DNA from: Nitrospira_D sp019636945
GTDB lineage: Bacteria > Nitrospirota > Nitrospiria > Nitrospirales > Nitrospiraceae
Reading direction: 5' to 3'
NCBI RefSeq assembly: GCF_047338595.1
Contig: NZ_JBLFBO010000003.1
Span: 62,001-126,000, forward strand
DNA length: 64,000 nucleotides
Part shown: positions 8,303 through 16,757 of the stretch, one piece after another
Numbering within the stretch: the first letter of the stretch is position 1
Layout of the letters: the number at the start of each line of letters is the position of its first letter
The notes under the pieces: generated by a model
The model's database searches: none
Told to the model about the DNA's origin: nothing
Seen by the model: the letters and a program-made list of their open reading frames with translations, nothing else
Made by a program: the position numbers and the translations under genes

Positions 8303-8870
8303 ATGATTTGGGAAGAGATTCTGATGTTTAGTCCTGATTTCCATTCCATCTCTGTGCGTACATCGATTCAAACCCTCGGCCTCCTGACAGGTAAGCTACT
8401 AGTCGCTATTGAGATAATCGCAGAAAAGTAGGTGGAAAGCCGAGACCTCAGGATGTACCCCACTTTGCCTGCCACTCTGAAATACCGGGTCGTCTTGCCG
8501 CGTGTGCGTCATGGGATCGCGTCGTGTTTTGTGCCTTCCGGTGAGTAACGCAATGACCTCGGTGCTTTTTAGCTAGGCCACTCACGGCATGATGGTGCAC
8601 CGTTGATGGTGGTTCCATAGAAGTGACCAAACGCCTTGCCGTCTCCGCTCAGCGAATGGGTCGCACGGACACTGATCAGCACCCACAGAATTGACGGTCA
8701 TTTTCTGGAAGTTTTCATAGGATAGCCAGCTCTCCCTGTGACGGCAGGACTACGACACCATCTCGTAGTAACAAAAAGTTTACCGGTGAGTCCTAAAATA
8801 TGTCGCTGGACAGCCAAAGGTGACTGGTGTTTTGTCTTTGGGCGCTGCTATGGAAGATTTCGATTTGAAT
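8303..8870. other. 568-base stretch without a recognisable gene
   Basis: No reading frame resembles a known family. On the minus strand around 8590-8690, a protein-like run (SLSGDGKAFGHFYGTTINGA) appears without a start and soon breaks, so this may be a decayed gene. No terminator hairpin with a T-run is seen after the dehydrogenase. Together with the IS relic next door, it looks like a region of turnover. Confidence 0.35.
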
Positions 8871-9170
8871 TTACACAAGCTCGATCTTCAAGCGTCTGTC
8901 GATAAGGGTGGCGGCACGTTGCAAGCTGGACAAGGTCACGTCTGATTTCGCATTCAAGATGCGGTTCACCTGCGTTCGGCTGGTCTTAAGCCGTGTTGCC
9001 ATGGTGTATTTAGAGATACGCTTTTTCTCCATAGCCTGTGAAAGCTGCCAGGCGATGACTTCCATGATTACTTTTTCGTCAGCTTCCTCGTACCAGCCTT
9101 CCTCTTTCATGAGGTCGTCAATGGACGAGCCGATGTGTTTATTCTTGGCGGGTTCAAGCTCCAAGTGCAA
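8871..9170 (-). CDS. HTH antitoxin-like protein with IS-disrupted 5' end
   Basis: The reading frame gives up to 99 residues. The core from KHIGSSIDDLMKEEG onward is typical of small XRE-type antitoxins, with an N-terminal linker, then IAWQLSQAMEKKRISKYTMATRLKTSRTQVNRIL (helix-turn-helix, about residues 40-73) and a short tail ending RLKIELV. No start codon is left in front of KHIGSS. The codons before it (LHLELE) are the terminal repeat of the IS30 relic, and the only starts are TTG 9170 in the repeat or an internal ATG at 9110. No toxin gene is adjacent. It is probably an orphan whose native start and perhaps partner were lost. Confidence 0.6.
   Translation of the reverse strand: MHLELEPAKNKHIGSSIDDLMKEEGWYEEADEKVIMEVIAWQLSQAMEKKRISKYTMATRLKTSRTQVNRILNAKSDVTLSSLQRAATLIDRRLKIELV
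9152..9170 (+). repeat. IS30 relic terminal inverted repeat (left)
   Basis: GTTCAAGCTCCAAGTGCAA reads inward from this end. It matches the inverted copy at 10085-10103 at 18 of 19 positions. The transposase stop and the first codons of the antitoxin frame both lie in it. Confidence 0.8.
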
Positions 9171-10052
9171 TGGGTGACTGATGGCGCAATTGCGTATAGA
9201 CCTCCAGAGGCGTCAGCAAAGCTGAGACATTTCCGCGGGCGCGTGTTGAGCCGATGGGCGATTATATTCAACTCCCGCTGGTTGTATGTCGAGAGATCGA
9301 TTCCCTTGGGCAAGTATTGGCGCAGCGAGCCATTGGCATTCTCGTTGGTTCCGCGTTGCCAGGAGCTGTGCGGATCGGGAAAGAATACTTGGACCGAGGG
9401 GAGATGCGCCAACCGCTCAAACTTCGCCATCTCTTTGCCCCGATCACAGGTCAGCATTTTCTGCAGTGGGGCGGGTACATGTCTGAGCTTGTTGCTGAAT
9501 CTCTGGTACGTACTCACGGCATCCGTTCTGTCCATGCGCGCCAGCAGGACCAGGCGGGTCGTCCGCCCCATGAGGGTGCCCACCGCTGAACCATTGCGGT
9601 ACCCCTTGAGCAGGTCGCCTTCCCAGTGCCCCGGTATCGCCCGAGTGGACACGTCGGCGGGACGCTCGGCAATCGGTGTTATGGTGGGAAGCTGGCCGCG
9701 TCGGTCCTGCCCCCGCGCCCGAGGGCGACGGGTATTGCGCGTCTGCCGTAAGGCTGCCAGTAATTCGGTCCGTAACGCACCTTGTGGCAACATATACAGG
9801 CCAGCATAGATGGTTTCGGTCGAGAGGTGTTTGCCCATATTATCAGGATACAGGCGGCGGAGACGCCCAGCAATCTGTCCAGGCGCGATACGGACGCCTT
9901 CGGGTCGTATTCCGAGTCACCTCATGACTCCGGGTGCTGGGGGGCCGTCCCAAGATCCGGGCCATCGCGCGAAGCGACTAGTCGTGAGGCAGGCCTAGAC
10001 TCAAGGTCTCACGTTCTTGCACAGTCAAGTGTCAGTACGATCTCGGGTGCAT
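9154..10052 (-). pseudogene. IS30-family transposase, inactivated
   Basis: The N-terminal HTH half starts at ATG 10052 and reads LTVQERETLSLGL, then LRAMARILGRPPST, but carries stops TGA at 10032-10034 and TAG at 9978-9980. Near 9888 the frame changes and about 45 codons are missing, after which the frame resumes at PGQIAGRLRRLYPDNMGKHL. The integrase core continues intact (GHWEGDLLKGYRNGSAVGTL, LTCDRGKEM, PHSSWQRGTNENANG, HRLNTRPRKCL), showing the DDE residues in WEGDL, TCDRG and RGTNEN. A further frameshift near 9220 is needed to reach the normal ending TPLEVYTQLRHQSPIALGA and stop at 9154. With these lesions no active enzyme is expected. Confidence 0.85.
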
Positions 10053-10084
10053 GGCAACTCAATAGCCCATCCGGGCTGGCAGTG

Positions 10085-10103
10085 TTGCACTTGGAGTTTG
10101 AAC
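10085..10103 (-). repeat. IS30 relic terminal inverted repeat (right)
   Basis: On the minus strand this reads GTTCAAACTCCAAGTGCAA, one base different from the left repeat. It lies 33 bp upstream of the transposase start, a normal position for a family member. Confidence 0.8.
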
Positions 10104-10205
10104 TCAAGGTGCGCACATCCAATTCTTGAACTCTGGATAAACAACGGGACTTCTGAGTGCACAGACTCATAGACGGTGCACTGTCATACGGTTGGATCAG
10201 CAATC

Positions 10206-11531
10206 CTAACGGATTACCTGTATCTGTCTCCATCGTTCCGACTGATACCGCCAGAGGAGCAGCCCCATTCGCACGGTCCAATCTGCGATCATGGCCGCCC
10301 AGATATAGAAGACCGACTGGCGCATCCAGAGGGCAGCAACCAAGGCTAATGGCACACGGACGCCCCACATGCCGATCATTGTGGCGCCCATTATAAAGCG
10401 GGTGTCGCCAGCGCCACGCAGTGATCCAGCCAAGACCATGGTGAGGGCCAAGGGGATTTGCAATAACGCCACAATCTTGAGGAACATCGTTCCCAGTTCG
10501 ATTACTGCTTCGTCGGTGGTGAATGCTCTAAATAGGGTAGATGGTACGAAGAAAAAGAGAAGCCCCATCCCGGTCATAATGACGATTGCCAGCCGATTCG
10601 CTTCCCAATTTTCCAACTTCGCTCTGGTGTACTTGCCTGCTCCGATACTCTGCCCGACCATAGTGGCGGCGGCGATGGCCAGTCCGTAACCTGGGAGAAA
10701 GGAAAACGACTCGATTGATAATCCCACTTGATGCGCGGCATAGGCAACCGTGCCATAGAGGAGCACGAGTTTGGTGTAGACAAAGATGCCGGCTTGTTGG
10801 ACGATGCGTTCCCCGGACACAGGCGCTCCCACATCCCAGATGGATCGAATGAGGTCCATACGCAACCTGGATGATTCCTTGAGGATGGGACGACACTGCA
10901 ACACGAGGTAGACCACCCCTGCCGCTTCGGCAAGGCCGACGGCGAGCGCCGCACCCTTCAACCCCAATGCTGGAAGGCCCCACCGCCCATAGATGAGCGG
11001 GTAGGCCAGGGCGATATGCAGGAGGTTGACGGCGATGAGTCCGTACATGGGGGTCTTGGTGTCACCGGTCCCTTGAAGAATCGAGGACAGGACTTGAATG
11101 AGGATGGTACAGGGGATGATCAGAAAGATGAGTGTCGAATAGGGAAGGGCGAGTTCAATGACGGCGGATTCCGCACCAAGCTGTTGCATCACGAATCGAT
11201 TGCCGGCGATCCCTAGAGCGGCCAAGAGCATTGCGATGCCGAGCGACAGCCAGAGGAAGTGACGAGCGGCTTCTCCTGCATCCAGTCGACGTCGTGCTCC
11301 CCAGAGTTGGGCCACGACCACATTCGTGCCAACGGAGATTCCGGAGACCAGGGTCGTGGCGACGAACGCCAGTAGTTGACCAAGCCCGACTGCAGCGATG
11401 GATGTGGCACCGAGTCCGCCGACTAAAAAGACGGCGACAATCCCTTCTGCCCGCTGGAGCAGCGTGGTCAGCGTGACGGGAAGGGCTAAAGTCATCACGG
11501 CCCGTCTGATTTGAGTGACACCGTTACCCAT
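10206..11531 (-). CDS. MATE-family efflux transporter
   Basis: This 441-residue protein has twelve hydrophobic segments in two homologous halves. Family features include the N-terminal ALPVTLTTLLQ segment, GTNVVVAQLWGARR after helix 2, and the mirrored GQSIGAGKYTRAKLENW in the second half. Such proteins export cationic or aromatic compounds in exchange for Na+ or H+. ATG 11531 is the only reasonable start, though no strong ribosome-binding site is visible. The DNA of its last 28 codons recurs in decayed form at 246-335, and an IS30 relic begins about 100 bp beyond its stop. Substrate unknown. Confidence 0.92.
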   Translation of the reverse strand: MGNGVTQIRRAVMTLALPVTLTTLLQRAEGIVAVFLVGGLGATSIAAVGLGQLLAFVATTLVSGISVGTNVVVAQLWGARRRLDAGEAARHFLWLSLGIAMLLAALGIAGNRFVMQQLGAESAVIELALPYSTLIFLIIPCTILIQVLSSILQGTGDTKTPMYGLIAVNLLHIALAYPLIYGRWGLPALGLKGAALAVGLAEAAGVVYLVLQCRPILKESSRLRMDLIRSIWDVGAPVSGERIVQQAGIFVYTKLVLLYGTVAYAAHQVGLSIESFSFLPGYGLAIAAATMVGQSIGAGKYTRAKLENWEANRLAIVIMTGMGLLFFFVPSTLFRAFTTDEAVIELGTMFLKIVALLQIPLALTMVLAGSLRGAGDTRFIMGATMIGMWGVRVPLALVAALWMRQSVFYIWAAMIADWTVRMGLLLWRYQSERWRQIQVIR

Positions 11532-11589
11532 GGGGCGCTATCCTAGCAGAGTTTCTTCGTAGACCATGTGAGAAATCACCGATCACAGC

Positions 11590-13149
11590 ATGGATAGAAA
11601 ACTGATAGTGGATTCTCAGGACAGGCTCTCTCCGGTTGCCGCAGCACCGCGACTGTCAAAGTCCAAGTTTCTCTCTGGACTGCAATGTCACAAACGACTC
11701 TATTTGGAAATTCATCAGCCCGCGTTGGCGACGCCGCCTGATGCGTCGATGCAGGCCATCTTGGATATGGGTACGGAGATCGGTGTCCTGGCGCAACAGT
11801 GCTTCCCTGGGGGCGTCCTTGTCAAAGCGGGTTTTCGTCAGCGAGAGGCGGCGGTCGCGGAGACAGCAGAGTTGCTTCAAGATCCCACGATTCCCGCTAT
11901 CTTTGAGGGAGCATTTGAATACGATGGGGTACTTGTTCGCGTCGATATTGTCGAGCGTGTCCAGAACGGTTCGGGAGGATCGCCTTCCTGGCGTTTGATT
12001 GAAGTGAAGTCATCGACCAGGGTGAAAGATGTGCATCTCGATGATTTGTCGATTCAGAGCGCGGTCGTACAAGGTGCCGGAGTAAACCTGGAAGCGACCT
12101 GCCTGATGCACATCAATACAGGCTATCGTTACGATGGTGGGGTGGTTGATCTACAGACACTCTTTTCAGTCGAACATGTTTCAGAAGCCGTGGCGGCCAG
12201 ACGAACGCTGGTGTCGGAACGATTGGCTGCCATGAAGGCCATGTTGTCAGGGGCACAGGCTCCACTAATCGAGCCAGATCAGCATTGCCACAGTCCCTAT
12301 GAATGTCCCTTTTGGGCCCATTGTACCAAGGACAAACCGCCACGCTGGATTTATCACCTGCCGGGGAAGAAAGAGATGGTCAGTCAGCTGGTCCGGCAGG
12401 GAGTCACGACGATCGACGAGATTCCGGAAGGAGCCCGATTGTCGGATGCACAGCAAAAGGTCAAGCACAACGTGGAATGGGTTTCATCGGAATTAGGTTC
12501 ACTGCTTCGTTCTCTCCGGTACCCCATCCACCATCTCGATGCGGAAACCGTGATGTTGGCCGTCCCACGGTTTCCCTCCACCAGACCCTATCAGGCCCTC
12601 CCTGTTCAGTGGTCCAATCATATTGAGCTCGAATCCGGCGAGGTCATGCATCAGGAGTTTCTTCACACCGAGGCATCTGAGCCACGCCGGCGTTGGGCTG
12701 AGGCCTTGATCGAGTCTGTCGGTGATTCCGGAAGCATCCTGGTATATTCTGCGTATGAAGCCGGGCTCATTCGCCAACTGGCGGACACGTTTCCTGAGTT
12801 CAAATCCGCCCTTCGAGAGATCGAGAAACGGCTGTGGGATCTGCTGCCCGTGATCAAAGACCATTACTACCATCCTGCTTTTAACGGATCCTATTCGATC
12901 AAATCGGTCTTGCCGGCAGTGGTGCCATCGCTTGGGTATAGTGACTTGGCAATTCAAGAAGGCGGGCATGCAGCGGCAGAGTATTATCGGATGGTCTTTG
13001 TTGAAACCGACTGGGTGGAGCGGGAGACCATACGCGAGGCGCTGTTGCGGTATTGTGCTCGCGATACCTTGGCGATGGTGGAGTTGAGGCGGGTGCTCAA
13101 AGGGAAGGCTGAGCGCCAGGGGGAGGAGAAAGTTATGAGAGGGACATGA
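11590..13149 (+). CDS. DUF2779 protein: Cas4/RecB-like nuclease with exonuclease-like C-terminus
   Basis: This 519-residue protein has two nuclease-like parts. The N-terminal half resembles Cas4/AddB-type PD-(D/E)XK nucleases, with D119 and the E138-V-K140 pair as catalytic candidates and four cysteines (C33, C233, C239, C245) placed to bind a 4Fe-4S cluster. The C-terminal half is the DUF2779 domain and resembles RNase H-like 3'-5' exonucleases: HHLDAET (D317, E319), SAYEAGLIRQL, and CARDTLAMVEL near residue 497 as the last acidic motif. The role is unproven; DNA repair or defence is possible. It stands alone between a divergent MATE gene and a tRNA. Confidence 0.82.
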   Translation: MDRKLIVDSQDRLSPVAAAPRLSKSKFLSGLQCHKRLYLEIHQPALATPPDASMQAILDMGTEIGVLAQQCFPGGVLVKAGFRQREAAVAETAELLQDPTIPAIFEGAFEYDGVLVRVDIVERVQNGSGGSPSWRLIEVKSSTRVKDVHLDDLSIQSAVVQGAGVNLEATCLMHINTGYRYDGGVVDLQTLFSVEHVSEAVAARRTLVSERLAAMKAMLSGAQAPLIEPDQHCHSPYECPFWAHCTKDKPPRWIYHLPGKKEMVSQLVRQGVTTIDEIPEGARLSDAQQKVKHNVEWVSSELGSLLRSLRYPIHHLDAETVMLAVPRFPSTRPYQALPVQWSNHIELESGEVMHQEFLHTEASEPRRRWAEALIESVGDSGSILVYSAYEAGLIRQLADTFPEFKSALREIEKRLWDLLPVIKDHYYHPAFNGSYSIKSVLPAVVPSLGYSDLAIQEGGHAAAEYYRMVFVETDWVERETIREALLRYCARDTLAMVELRRVLKGKAERQGEEKVMRGT

Positions 13150-13251
13150 AGCCATTGCAAAACGGCATCAGGCCCTGTAAGCTCGGCCCAGTCATCGGGC
13201 ATAGGCTCCTCATCTGCTTGATACTCAACCCAGCCGACGAACTACCATAAC

Positions 13252-13341
<90 letters not shown>

Positions 13342-13392
13342 TACCAGCGTTCAATTGACCCATCGCCTCTTCATAACAAAACAGCGTGGGAG

Positions 13393-14580
13393 TTATGTTG
13401 TGGAAGGTGGAAACGACAACTCGGTCAATTCGGCTTGTTCGACCCCGCGTTTGACCAAGGAAGCGATATCCAGCATGCGCTCGATTCTCAGCACGTCGTC
13501 CAGACGTGTCTTGGTGCTTGGATGGGGAGGTACGAAAAGTTTGCAGCAATCCTGGTCCGGTTCAATAGAGGTTTCATAGGTGCCGAGCCGTCTCGCTTCG
13601 TCGATGATCTCACGCTTATCCATGCCGATCAGGGGTCGGAGAATCGGCAGTTCCGCTGCGTCTTCAATCGCACAGATGTTCTGCGGGGTTTGTGAGGCCA
13701 CTTGGCCAAGGCTGTCACCTGTTACTAAGGCCCAGCAGTTCTCTCTCCTAGCCAGCTCCTCCGTGATCCGGATCATCATCCGTCGATATAGTACGATCCG
13801 GAACGGTGCCGGTGCAGTCAGGACAATCTCACGCTGGATTTCTCCAAACGGGACGACATAGAGACGTGAGAGATACTGATACTGAGTCAACGTCTGTACA
13901 AGGTCACGAACTTTCTCTTCTGATGCTCGGCTGACCAACGGTCGACCGGAAAAGTGTACAAACGTCGCCAGGCAACCGCGTTTGATCATGCGGTAGGCGG
14001 CAACCGGCGAGTCGATTCCCCCAGAAGTCAGGCAAGCCACGTTTCCACTGACACCGGTCGGCATGCCTCCAGGGCCTTCGACTTTCTCCGCTGAGCAAAA
14101 GGCATCCTTCGTCAGGAGTTCGATGTAGACGGTCAAGTCTGGGTGTCTCAGACTGACGTTCTTGCCAGTTTTCTCACAGATGACCGCACCGACGGCTTTC
14201 TCAATATCCATGGAGGTCATAGCCAGTCGCTTATCGGCTCGTTTCGCGGTGACGCGAAAGGTCTCGAACGATTTGGAGTTGAGCTCCGCAATCGCAGCTG
14301 TGGAGAGCGCCTCAAGATCCGGGTTTCCCAACTGCAATGGAATCACGCGGCCCAGTGAGAAGTTCGCAATGCCGCACACGCGGACAAGCCGATCTCGAAT
14401 GAGCTCCACGTCCGCTTCCACCGGAAGATCAATACGGATGCGGCTGTGAAGGTTCTGGACTTGCCGAATGCCCAAATCCTTCAGGGCCGTCCGAATGTTT
14501 GTGATGAGGCTTTGCTCGAAGTAGTCTCGATTGTGACCCTTCAAGGCGAGTTCGTGGTAATGGGCGATGGCACAGCGCAT
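13393..14580 (-). CDS. thiI: tRNA 4-thiouridine synthase ThiI
   Basis: This 395-residue enzyme makes 4-thiouridine at tRNA position 8 and can supply sulfur for thiamine synthesis. It shows the N-terminal ferredoxin-like and THUMP region (about residues 1-165, with FRVTAKRADKRL) and a PP-loop adenylation motif SGGIDSPVAAY (about 186-196). It ends shortly after DQDCCKLFVPPHPST without the C-terminal rhodanese domain of the E. coli enzyme (482 residues). Short forms are known in many bacteria and archaea and use another sulfur route. The gene is followed upstream by a four-helix-bundle gene and trxB, all on the minus strand. Confidence 0.94.
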   Translation of the reverse strand: MRCAIAHYHELALKGHNRDYFEQSLITNIRTALKDLGIRQVQNLHSRIRIDLPVEADVELIRDRLVRVCGIANFSLGRVIPLQLGNPDLEALSTAAIAELNSKSFETFRVTAKRADKRLAMTSMDIEKAVGAVICEKTGKNVSLRHPDLTVYIELLTKDAFCSAEKVEGPGGMPTGVSGNVACLTSGGIDSPVAAYRMIKRGCLATFVHFSGRPLVSRASEEKVRDLVQTLTQYQYLSRLYVVPFGEIQREIVLTAPAPFRIVLYRRMMIRITEELARRENCWALVTGDSLGQVASQTPQNICAIEDAAELPILRPLIGMDKREIIDEARRLGTYETSIEPDQDCCKLFVPPHPSTKTRLDDVLRIERMLDIASLVKRGVEQAELTELSFPPSTT

Positions 14581-14581
14581 G

Positions 14582-14989
14582 TTAAGGGTGAAGGGTAAGC
14601 GGTGAAGGGTAAGGGGTGCGTCTCTTGGATTTCGCAGCCTTCACATATTTGATAAGACCAGTGAGAAGTTTATCGATACGGTTCATTTTAGTGTCAAGCT
14701 TGCTCCATTGGTTTTCAGGTAGAAGGTTCAAACCTTTGGCAACTTCAAGTTGAGTGTCGAGCTCGCTCAATGAGGCTTGGGCAATATGAAGGAAATTAGC
14801 AAACTCCTTCTTAGTTTGCCTTGCGGCTCCTTCAGCGATGTTACTGGAAATACTCAATGCTGCTCGGTGCATTTGGTTGGAAAGTTGGAAGAGGTGCTCC
14901 TTTGGAAAATCATCGGTTTCATGATACACGGTGATGGTGAGTTCGATTGCTTCTCTCCAGGCATCGAGTTTCTTGTGAGGCTTCTCCAT
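14582..14989 (-). CDS. Four-helix-bundle protein (S23/23S rRNA intervening-sequence family)
   Basis: This 135-residue protein has the family signature: an N-terminal KLDAWREAIELTITVY helix, then SNQMHRAALSISSNIAEGAAR (about residues 38-58) and FANFLHIAQASLSELDTQLEVA. The family was first seen in 23S rRNA intervening sequences but is widespread in genomes, where its function is unknown. Here it sits between thiI and trxB with no gap to trxB and one base to thiI. The C-terminal PYPSPLTLHP tail is encoded by a degenerate 7-bp tandem repeat (14586-14620). Such genes behave like mobile or recently inserted passengers (inference). Confidence 0.9.
   Translation of the reverse strand: MEKPHKKLDAWREAIELTITVYHETDDFPKEHLFQLSNQMHRAALSISSNIAEGAARQTKKEFANFLHIAQASLSELDTQLEVAKGLNLLPENQWSKLDTKMNRIDKLLTGLIKYVKAAKSKRRTPYPSPLTLHP
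14586..14620. repeat. Heptanucleotide tandem repeat
   Basis: Five 7-bp units lie head to tail: GGGTGAA, GGGTAAG, CGGTGAA, GGGTAAG, GGGTGCG. They encode the C-terminal tail of the four-helix-bundle protein and run almost to its stop. The repeat has the same unit length as those at 53517, 53729 and 56707 but an unrelated sequence. Confidence 0.75.
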
Positions 14990-15934
14990 TCAACAACTCT
15001 TTACCCCTGACTCCTCCCTTTCACCGGCTTCCAGGAATCGCTCCGCGTCAATCGCGGCCATGCATCCGGTACCAGCCGCGGTAATGGCTTGACGATACGT
15101 TGAATCTTGGACGTCTCCGGCGGCGAAGATACCTGACACACTTGTGGTCGTGCCCTTGTGGGTTCGGATATAGCCCTTTTCGTCCATGTCGAGTTGGCCG
15201 GTGAAGAGTGCCGTGTTCGGTCGATGGCCGATGGCAACGAAGACGCCGGCGCACGCGAGGTCTGTCGTTTTGCCGGTCACGACATTCTTGAGTCGCACAC
15301 CGGTGACCAGGTCACTGCCGAGGATGTCTTCGACCACGGAATTCCACACAAAGGCAATTTTCTCGTTCTTCATTGCCCGTTCTTGCATGATTTTTGATGC
15401 GCGGAGCTTGTCGCGCCGATGCACAATCGAAACTTTGGTGGCGAATTTGGTGAGAAAGGTGGCTTCCTCCATCGCGCTATCGCCTCCACCAACCACGACG
15501 AGTTCTTTTCCTCTGAAGAAGAATCCATCGCAGGTGGCGCAGGTGGAAACCCCGTGACCGGTCAGTCGCTTCTCGTTCGGCACTCCGATAGGAATAGCGG
15601 ACGCGCCTGTGGCGACGATGGCAGTTTGTGCTTCCACGGTTCTCTCACCGTCGATCGTGAGCGTGAACGGGCGGTTCTTGAAGTTCACGGCCGATACGTC
15701 GCCGGTGAGAAATTCTGCGCCGAAGCGTTCGGCTTGAACCCGCATGTCCTTCATCAACTCCGGGCCCATGATGCCCTTTGCGAATCCAGGGTAGTTTTCC
15801 ACTTCCGTCGTAGTCGTGAGTTGTCCTCCGGATTGCCATCCTTCGATAAGCAGGGGGGACAGATTCGCTCGTGCGGTATAGATCGCAGCAGTCAAACCAG
15901 CCGGTCCCGAACCAATGATGACGACATGACGCAT
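14990..15934 (-). CDS. trxB: Thioredoxin-disulfide reductase
   Basis: This 314-residue flavoenzyme passes electrons from NADPH to thioredoxin. The FAD-binding GSGPAGLTAA motif is at residues 8-17, the redox-active CATC (C132, C135) precedes DGFFF, and the NADPH-binding GGGDSAMEEA follows near residue 150. A second FAD motif, GIFAAGDVQD, is near the C-terminus. Length is normal for the family. The C-terminus ends EESGVKSC, and its stop directly abuts the start of the four-helix-bundle gene. A broad role in cytoplasmic thiol balance is expected. Confidence 0.95.
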   Translation of the reverse strand: MRHVVIIGSGPAGLTAAIYTARANLSPLLIEGWQSGGQLTTTTEVENYPGFAKGIMGPELMKDMRVQAERFGAEFLTGDVSAVNFKNRPFTLTIDGERTVEAQTAIVATGASAIPIGVPNEKRLTGHGVSTCATCDGFFFRGKELVVVGGGDSAMEEATFLTKFATKVSIVHRRDKLRASKIMQERAMKNEKIAFVWNSVVEDILGSDLVTGVRLKNVVTGKTTDLACAGVFVAIGHRPNTALFTGQLDMDEKGYIRTHKGTTTSVSGIFAAGDVQDSTYRQAITAAGTGCMAAIDAERFLEAGEREESGVKSC

Positions 15935-16064
15935 GTGGGGACTTTAACACAGTGTGGGAATGAGACGGTAGGAGGTAACAGGGATCGGATGAGAGCATGA
16001 AGTCGTATCATGAGGTTCGTGGTTTAGTATGCAGTTGCCTGGAGAAGACTGGCTCGAGTTTGCC

Positions 16065-16688
16065 TCATCGAGACGAAACCTGGGATGAGGCGAGTTTAGA
16101 GAGTACCTTGAAAACATCCCGCACCTGCTTTCTGCCAGCTGTACGCGGTAATGTTCCGTCAATGACTATATCGGCCTGTCGAATCTTTTTTGACAATGGT
16201 ATTTGGCTGCCAATACGGCGGAGTGCCTCAGCTCGGCTGAGACCATTGCGTTTCTTGAGACGGGCGATTTGAGTCTTCTGATCGGCAGTGACGACGATGA
16301 TTTTCTCTACACGTTTGGCGATACCGGCTTCGAAGAGTAGAGGAACATCGTAGATGACGACGGCATCGCGATCCTTTCGAGCCGCCTCTCTGGTCAGCCG
16401 GCGCTGCTCTCGGGCCACGCGAGGATGGACGAGCCGTTCAAGCATCCGCCGTTTCGCCGGATGACGGAAGACAATTGCTCCAAGGGCCTGTCGGTTGATC
16501 GTTCGGTCAGGGTTCAGGATGGATTTCCCAAACCGACGAACGATGTCTTGCCAGGCCGCTTTGCCAGGCTGGACCACCGCTTTCGCCAATGCATCGGCAT
16601 CGATGACAACGGCCCCGCATTGTTGGAACATTCTTGCGACGGTACTTTTTCCGGTCGCAACACCTCCGGTAAGGCCGATCAGGATCAT
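16065..16688 (-). CDS. coaE: Dephospho-CoA kinase
   Basis: This 207-residue enzyme phosphorylates dephospho-CoA in the last step of coenzyme A synthesis. The P-loop is GLTGGVATGKSTVA (residues 5-18), followed by DADALAKAVVQPG and VVIYDVPLLFEAG, all typical of CoaE. In-frame ATGs occur 18 and 51 bases upstream, but the family begins MILIGLTGG, so ATG 16688 is chosen; no clear ribosome-binding site helps. It is transcribed away from the beta-helix gene. The C-terminal KVLSKLASSQVSSR tail is unremarkable. Confidence 0.94.
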   Translation of the reverse strand: MILIGLTGGVATGKSTVARMFQQCGAVVIDADALAKAVVQPGKAAWQDIVRRFGKSILNPDRTINRQALGAIVFRHPAKRRMLERLVHPRVAREQRRLTREAARKDRDAVVIYDVPLLFEAGIAKRVEKIIVVTADQKTQIARLKKRNGLSRAEALRRIGSQIPLSKKIRQADIVIDGTLPRTAGRKQVRDVFKVLSKLASSQVSSR

Positions 16689-16757
16689 AGCGGCGGAGCT
16701 TATCATGCGCGAGAGTAGGCGACAAACTGAGATTGACATCCCCAGTTCTCCGCTTGT

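Larger units (their letters stand above)
9152..10103 (-). mobile_element. Decayed IS30-family insertion sequence
   Basis: A 952-bp element is bounded by 19-bp inverted repeats (9152-9170 and 10085-10103, 18/19 identical) and holds one broken IS30-type transposase gene. IS30 elements are usually about 1.0-1.2 kb, which agrees with an internal deletion of roughly 140 bp in the transposase. I could not identify a convincing short target duplication outside the ends. The left end lies exactly where the antitoxin gene should start. Confidence 0.8.

Noticed and set aside
8448..8630. 60-codon minus-strand reading frame
   Set aside because: No start signal or resemblance to a family; the whole stretch looks non-coding or decayed.
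9135..9809. 224-codon plus-strand reading frame
   Set aside because: Antisense to the IS30 transposase core, which has clear family motifs.
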